DNA from: Trileptium ribeirensis
Lineage: Eukaryota > Nematoda > Enoplea > Enoplida > Thoracostomopsidae
Direction: 5' to 3'
Length of the DNA stretch: 64,000 bases
Assembly: GCA_030248225.1 (NCBI GenBank)
Contig: JASANE010004959.1
Location: 1 to 64,000 of the forward strand
The notes under the pieces are model-generated. The model was not told the origin of the DNA. It saw nothing but the letters and a program-made list of their open reading frames with translations, and made no database searches. Shown here one piece after another: positions 58,737-64,000 of this stretch. The translations under genes were made by a program, and so were the position numbers. How positions within the stretch are numbered: position 1 is the stretch's first letter; each line of letters begins with the position of its first letter.

Positions 58737-59802
58737 GTTCGTGCTATCGTATTCGTATGAACTAATCAAATCACATGACGATACACAGAAACAATTCACG
58801 ATGGGACCATAGTGCAACAACATTTAATTATTACTGCGAGTCTCTACGATGCACTGTATACCTATTAGGATTAGCTTACCTTCCATACTTTGAAGGATTT
58901 CAGAATTGTATTACAAATCCATAATCGCTGTCATGAGTCCTGTACTATGCCCAAGTGTGGCATACACCCAACGTATAACGCATAGGCGGTACTCAAGTTG
59001 TAAGTTATAAATGCAAAAATACAGTACTTGCTGGTGCTCGAAACAGTGCATCTTATCCCTAAGGATTTGCAGATAGTGGAGTGGAGAAAAGGTGTAGGTT
59101 ATCCCTAAGAATTGGAGATGGTGGACTGGAGAAAAGGTGTAGGTTATCCCTAAGATTTGAGATGGTGGACTGGCGAAAAGATGTAGGTTATCCCTAAGAT
59201 TTGGAGATGGTGGATTGGAGAAAAGATGTAGGGTATCCCCAACATTTGGAGATGGTGGACTGGTGAAAAGCTGTAGGTTATCCCTAACATTTGGAGATGG
59301 TGGACTGGAGGAAAGGTGTAGGTTATCCTTAAGTTTTGGAGATAGTGGACTGGAGAAAAGCATTAATTATAAATGATTTGGCAAGCTAACTCTTATACCA
59401 TAGGAAGTGTTGGCAAATAGCGAAATTATAGAAGATACTGTTTTGCTACAACATTAAAATATCGTATGGCCATTGAGCAGCCTTTGAAAATCGTGTTGAA
59501 TGTCAGTTCAAGTTGCGGCAAGAACTCCAGATATCATTTATGGGTACTAAGGAGCCTGCAAAATCAAAATTTTAAAAGCAAAAGCGTATTTCAAAGTTTA
59601 GAAAAATCGCCTATGCTGCCTGCAAAAAATTAGTTGTTTCAGTAAATCCAATGTGTTAAGACAGGTTTCGTCCCGAATTGCAGAGGCGACAACATCAGTC
59701 AGAGTCTAAATGAACTTAACACAAAAAGCATGATCTAGTTTACAAACAATTATATAGTGCATTGACATAAAATACGGTGTTCTCTGGCGCTAGAATACCA
59801 AA
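58737..59802. other. Spacer of the inverted duplication
   Basis: 1066 bp of sequence unique between the two arms, apart from its own tandem array (59051-59360). No gene recognised. Confidence 0.85.
59051..59360 (-). repeat. 45-bp tandem array, about seven units, in the spacer
   Basis: AGGTTATCC or a variant recurs at 59096, 59141, 59185, 59230, 59275 and 59320, i.e. every 45 bp with one 44-bp unit. The minus strand reads SPPSPNVRDNLHLF-like repeats, but the single-base loss shifts the frame midway. This argues that the 150-codon frame is a by-product. Confidence 0.9.
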
Positions 59803-60749
59803 TCGAAAGGGAAAAGTATATAACTGTGGAGAAAAATCGCAAAACTTTCTGTTTAGTTTAGCGTACATTATAATAAATCGTATATTATAACATCAAAGTG
59901 TATGCATATAAATGTGAAATTAAATATGCGGTTTCGCAGTTTAAAATTTACAATGCAATAAGTGCATAAGAAAAGAAATGCCCGAAAGTTGATCTAACCC
60001 GTCATATACAGTAAAGGAATTGCGCAAATTATAAATTCCATTTCGTTAATTACCAGCTGTTTAACAGACTGTTGAACATAGTGTATGAAACGTCTAAAAA
60101 AGAGCTGTCTTATATATTTCAATACAAGCACATCATAAAAATGTTGTTTCACCGCTAACACTATTTTACTCTTTTGATACGAGTGGGCAGCAGCATTGAC
60201 GATGCGAAACTGTGAGAATTCGTGTCTGTAATAAATCGGTTACTTCCGCAGAATGGGCTGACATCATACAAAAATTAATAAATAAATAAAAATATTAATT
60301 ACTTGGTATAAAATTACCTTATCCGCCATAAAAAATGTGAATTCTTAGATTCAAAATATATATGTGCAGATTATGCCTGGAAACAAGTAGCCCGACGGGT
60401 GAGGGGCTCAAAATTGATATGACTGGATTATATATTAAAGGTTTCCAAGAGATTAAGTGACAAGTTCCCTAGATGAAACACATGTACATTTCGTAATGTG
60501 CACTTATATTCTTACTAACTGAGTTGATATGAGATGGAACAGCCGCACTCAACGCACACATGCTACACTCTTGCATATTTTATGACATTACAACTGAAGA
60601 AATGCATTAATAGACTGAAAACAGTTCGTTTGCACCGAGAATATACAAATTGATATCCATATTCGTTTCTTAGCTTTTCACACTACCAAAAACGCAATAT
60701 TACACGTAAACAAACCCCAAAGAACACTTTACTTCCTTTTTTCACTTAC

Positions 60750-60839
60750 TTCTTTAATTTCAATTTTACCATCATTATTCTCGTCGTACGCAGCAAGAAA
60801 ATCCGCTTTGATGTTGTTCAGTACAGCCGGTGACAAGTC
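60750..60839 (-). CDS. EF-hand exon 3, right-arm copy on opposite strand
   Basis: Acceptor TTTAG and donor GAA|GTAAGT are intact, frame open, 30 codons: DLSPAVLNNIKADFLAAYD then ENNDGKIEIKE. The loop residues are the same as in the left copy. The helix before it (DFLAAYD) has the usual EF-hand spacing and looks like the ancestral form. No defect is visible, so it could serve a second, convergent gene copy whose exons 1-2 lie right of the window, or be a silent leftover inside an intron. Confidence 0.6.
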
Positions 60840-62009
60840 CTAAATTTTATGCGCAGATTATGTCGACATATAACTATTTTTCATGCGTCAATTATATACA
60901 TGTTTTATAACGAAAACAAGATTCTTCTAAGATATCAGAATTAACCACAAAAATTACTAAAAAGATAAATGTAAATTTTTGTATTTGTTGCAGAGCTATT
61001 AAGTCAAACTAAAGTACGGACAAAAATATCCACTAAATTTTATACACTTAAATACGACAACCAAAAATGAATAATTTAATCACAATAAACCACTGACAAC
61101 CTTTTTGGTTTACAACATTTCGCTTTACGCAGCTGTCGCCGAAAGTACTGGAAGAAAAATGGTTACTTGCGGAGAATAAGACTAAGGGTATGGTTAAAAT
61201 TCAACTGTATTCTAACTCCTTAGGACCCTTTATATCAAAAAACAACACCTACCATTCATATTTTAGTGATGATATAGAAGGATTTCTGTCGTGGGTTCAA
61301 ATCTATATAGTAAAGTGGTGGTTCGTGTGCAGGTAATAATGACATCCATTTACAGTGTTACACGTATTACAGACATCATGATCTCTAAACATTGCGTATA
61401 GAAAGTATAATTTTACTGATTGCAGGATTTGCGTTATATTATACGAGGATTGATTATATGTTCAATAATAATTACAGACATATACGTAACGACACAGAAT
61501 TTTTCTAGATTATGAGCACAATTTTTACACATTCGCCATCAAACTGTAATACAATTTGTGAAGATACATATTATTTGTAAACGGATATTACAATCAAATT
61601 CAATAAATTTAACAGAAATAACACAACATGCGTCTTTTCGGTTAGCCCCCCGCAAAGAAATGGTCAATTTTGAAGATACAGAATAGTTTTGGCACCGTTC
61701 CACTCAGCCGCAGAAGGCGGCTCAGAAAAATATTTACTTTAACATTATTTATGACATTCTTATTTTGTGTTACCGACGGTGGTTCCCCGATAGTATAGAA
61801 AATTTTTGAAAAAATTTTCTCAATAAACTACATATAATTTTCTATAGCGTTTGAATTAGCTAGCTATGTCGAATAGTATATACATTTAGCTAAATCGATT
61901 AATGGATGAAGGAGCTAAACCTAAGCCTTAACATAAGCCTAAGCCGTTAACCATCCCAAAATTCCAAAAAATGTTGCTTAGAATTTAAAAAATCTTCGAT
62001 TCATACGTT

Positions 62010-62482
62010 AGTAAACTTAAGGAGACCTCGCCAACCATCCTATTCTGTCATTACTGATATCGAATCGCAAACCCTTGTTACGGAAAACAGGCTTAATTTC
62101 ATTCGGTTTTTCGCTACCTGAAAATTTACAAAATCAAATTCGAGTGCCAGAAGTTAGACTTTGTGTTCGAACAGAATTTCGGCGATTTTAGTTTGCAGAC
62201 ATTCTGTTCCCTAACATTATCATTATAATTTGAATTATACAGTGTTCGCGAACAAATCTAATGCAAAATTGACGTCACAATCAAATCGACAAATTTTTGT
62301 TCTCAAAAATTTGTGTAATTTTACTTAGATTTTCGCGAACATAAAAGGGTTAGGTTTCAATCCCGAGCACTGTGTTAGCGAACAGATTTATGCCGAATTT
62401 CAATTGATCAAAAATCATTCCGTAACAAATTTTATCCAAAAATACAAAATAGGATGGCTGGCAGGGTCACATTAAGTTTACT
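62010..62482. mobile_element. MITE-D inside the right arm
   Basis: Same terminal repeats as 56051-56520. The left end here (AGTAAACTTAAGGAGACC) is the counterpart of that copy's right end. It was present before the arm was duplicated. Confidence 0.75.
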
Positions 62483-64000
62483 CGCGCATCATCATATATT
62501 TGAATTACAATGTAATTAATACTTAATTGTTGTTAATAATTATTAATTAATCATTAATTTTATTTACTTTGAACAAAAATAGAACTTACCAACTGTACTG
62601 ACTGCACAAACAAATATATACACACAGTTAACGTGATAAAGTTAAACAAATTATACTAATAATAGCAATAATACTGAAGATAATAAATTTGTTATCAAGC
62701 TGTTGACCACCCATTTAAAGTCTCATATCATTACCAATATAATAAAATCAAGTCTTGCTTTACTCATGCTAATAATTGGTAGAACTTTAAGCCTGTTTCT
62801 GACAATATTATAAGTATAATGATTATTATTGTTTGCTGTTTTATCTGCGATAATATAGTCAAAATAATCAAGTTTTCATTCAACGATATTGATCTTCAGT
62901 CAGTCGGTCATCGATTAATCTTCAGAAGGCTCGCCCAGTTTATCACTTTGATTCAACACTTAAAAGTCTTGTGCTTACAAAATAAGATCAGTCTTCTGTG
63001 GTTTCTTCATTCGGCGATCCAGCATAGTTGACGGCTTCACAGCGTAACGCCCAATAATAAAGTGAACTGTGGCTGAACGTTTCGAATATCCGACCGTATA
63101 TACAATAATTCTGGCCTAACTCATTTACATATTCAGTTAAGCTACCAATACCAGTTTTCCGTAGCTACTCCATCCATTTAAAAAGTCGGTTCTAGCAAGT
63201 TGTTTAGCTTTCTGTCTTTCTATAATGTTTATGCATTACATGCGGTCTGTCGTAAATTTTAATCGAAAATCTATAGCTTTAGCGAACTTAAACCTTTCGA
63301 TGTCAAAAAAATTTGTTGTTTTGACACGAATACTTTTTACAACAGGAAAAAATCACTTTGCAACGAGCAAAATACCAAACATCTCGAATGTTAACTGAAG
63401 TCAAACCCTGAACAAAATCATTTTATTGACGTCTAGTTTACAATTTGTTTCGACTCTAGCTTTCTATACAAAGTTCAGCCTCTTGTCTTCAGCATGTACT
63501 ACTGTAATAATAGCTTGGTAACTATACAGTCGTAATATAATATAAATCTGTTAGATTTCCTTTGAATCGCCTCAATCTTGATTTCTAATTTTATGACTCT
63601 TATACTGTAAATCTTATTTAAAATAGCATATATTTGCCTGTGAATGATTTCTGAATGAGCTCGCAAGCTCGCATCATAAGCGACTATATATTGTGTTATG
63701 GTATGAATTAGATTCAGGGAATAGCGAGATCATAACTATTATCGACCGAACTGAATCCAAATTGCAGTAGGTAGTAGGGGATTATTTCATTTAATTAAGA
63801 TCACACAACTTGTGTAAATAATTCTTTAGTTTTTATCGTCATAACTCAGCAACGGATATTCGGATCGTCGGATAAAATGTTCCAGGTATTTCCGTGCCTC
63901 AGTTTGATTGCACGAGCTTCAAAAATTGAAATTTGTTAACAGTTCGATTCAAGAGTTGCTGTATCACTTGTACGAACTTGCAGGTAATGTGGAATCTCTA

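Larger units (their letters stand above)
59803..64000 (-). repeat. Right arm of giant inverted duplication (runs off window)
   Basis: Reverse complement of 54526-58736. 4198 bp visible against 4211 bp in the left arm, so only small net indels. At 61700 it has GCCGCAGAAGGCGGC where the left arm has a different GC run, which shows the arms are not simple copies of one assembly read. Confidence 0.95.

Noticed and set aside
58911..59363. 150-codon minus-strand frame with SPPSPN repeats
   Set aside because: 45-bp minisatellite; a one-base loss in one unit shifts the repeat's own frame midway, which a real repeat protein would not tolerate.
54526..64000. Assembly fold-back as sole explanation of the palindrome
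   Set aside because: The arms differ by scattered substitutions, small indels and a changed GC run, and are separated by unique sequence. A haplotype-merging error still cannot be excluded without long reads.
1..64000. Hammerhead-type ribozyme motifs near the hairpins
   Set aside because: I looked for CTGANGA followed by GAAA in a suitable layout and found no convincing case; a covariance-model search would settle it.

Overview
This looks like nuclear DNA of an AT-rich invertebrate metazoan. The supporting signs are short exons with AG/GT borders, long introns rich in transposons, extracellular MAM-type and EF-hand protein modules, tRNA-like SINE remnants, a LINE tail and several MITE families. 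The phylum cannot be settled by eye. No bacterial-style operons, rRNA or CRISPR arrays were seen. Almost all long open frames are artefacts of repeats. The real coding signal is in short exons, which I found by reading splice borders and checking that the phases join.

Gene 1 (+ strand, about 2.7-19.8 kb): four phase-compatible exons (2680-2850, 5143-5254, 15582-15726, 19746-19829) join into one MAM domain of about 169 residues that ends in a stop codon. The 5' part of the gene is not secure; 1680-1754 is a weak candidate for the preceding exon. Its third intron is over 10 kb and contains an unusual GC-richer island (about 6.9-13.15 kb) packed with perfect short hairpins. Some of these share a loop but have different stems, and one set sits in a diverged repeat of about 173 bp. 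This is the best candidate in the window for something undescribed. Exon 3 has been partly duplicated in tandem and leaves a frame-compatible second mini-exon. A 10-bp perfect hairpin lies just after the stop codon.

20-51 kb is mostly repeats. It holds tandem arrays with units of 88, 108, 69 and 23 bp (arrays of 142/90 and 56 bp lie further left), two TIR MITE families, a family with both terminal inverted repeats and tRNA-like internal boxes, elements saturated with one short palindromic motif, a LINE tail, an integrase-like remnant, and a few isolated exon-like pieces that I cannot name.

Gene 2 (+ strand, 51.2-57.8 kb): three phase-compatible exons encode the first two EF-hands of a calbindin/secretagogin-like calcium-binding protein (101 residues seen). 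Exon 3 lies in the left arm of a giant inverted duplication (54526-58736 against 59803-64000, at least 4.2 kb per arm, 1.07-kb spacer with a 45-bp array). The right arm runs off the window and carries a second, opposite-strand copy of exon 3, which lacks one codon in the helix before the calcium loop.
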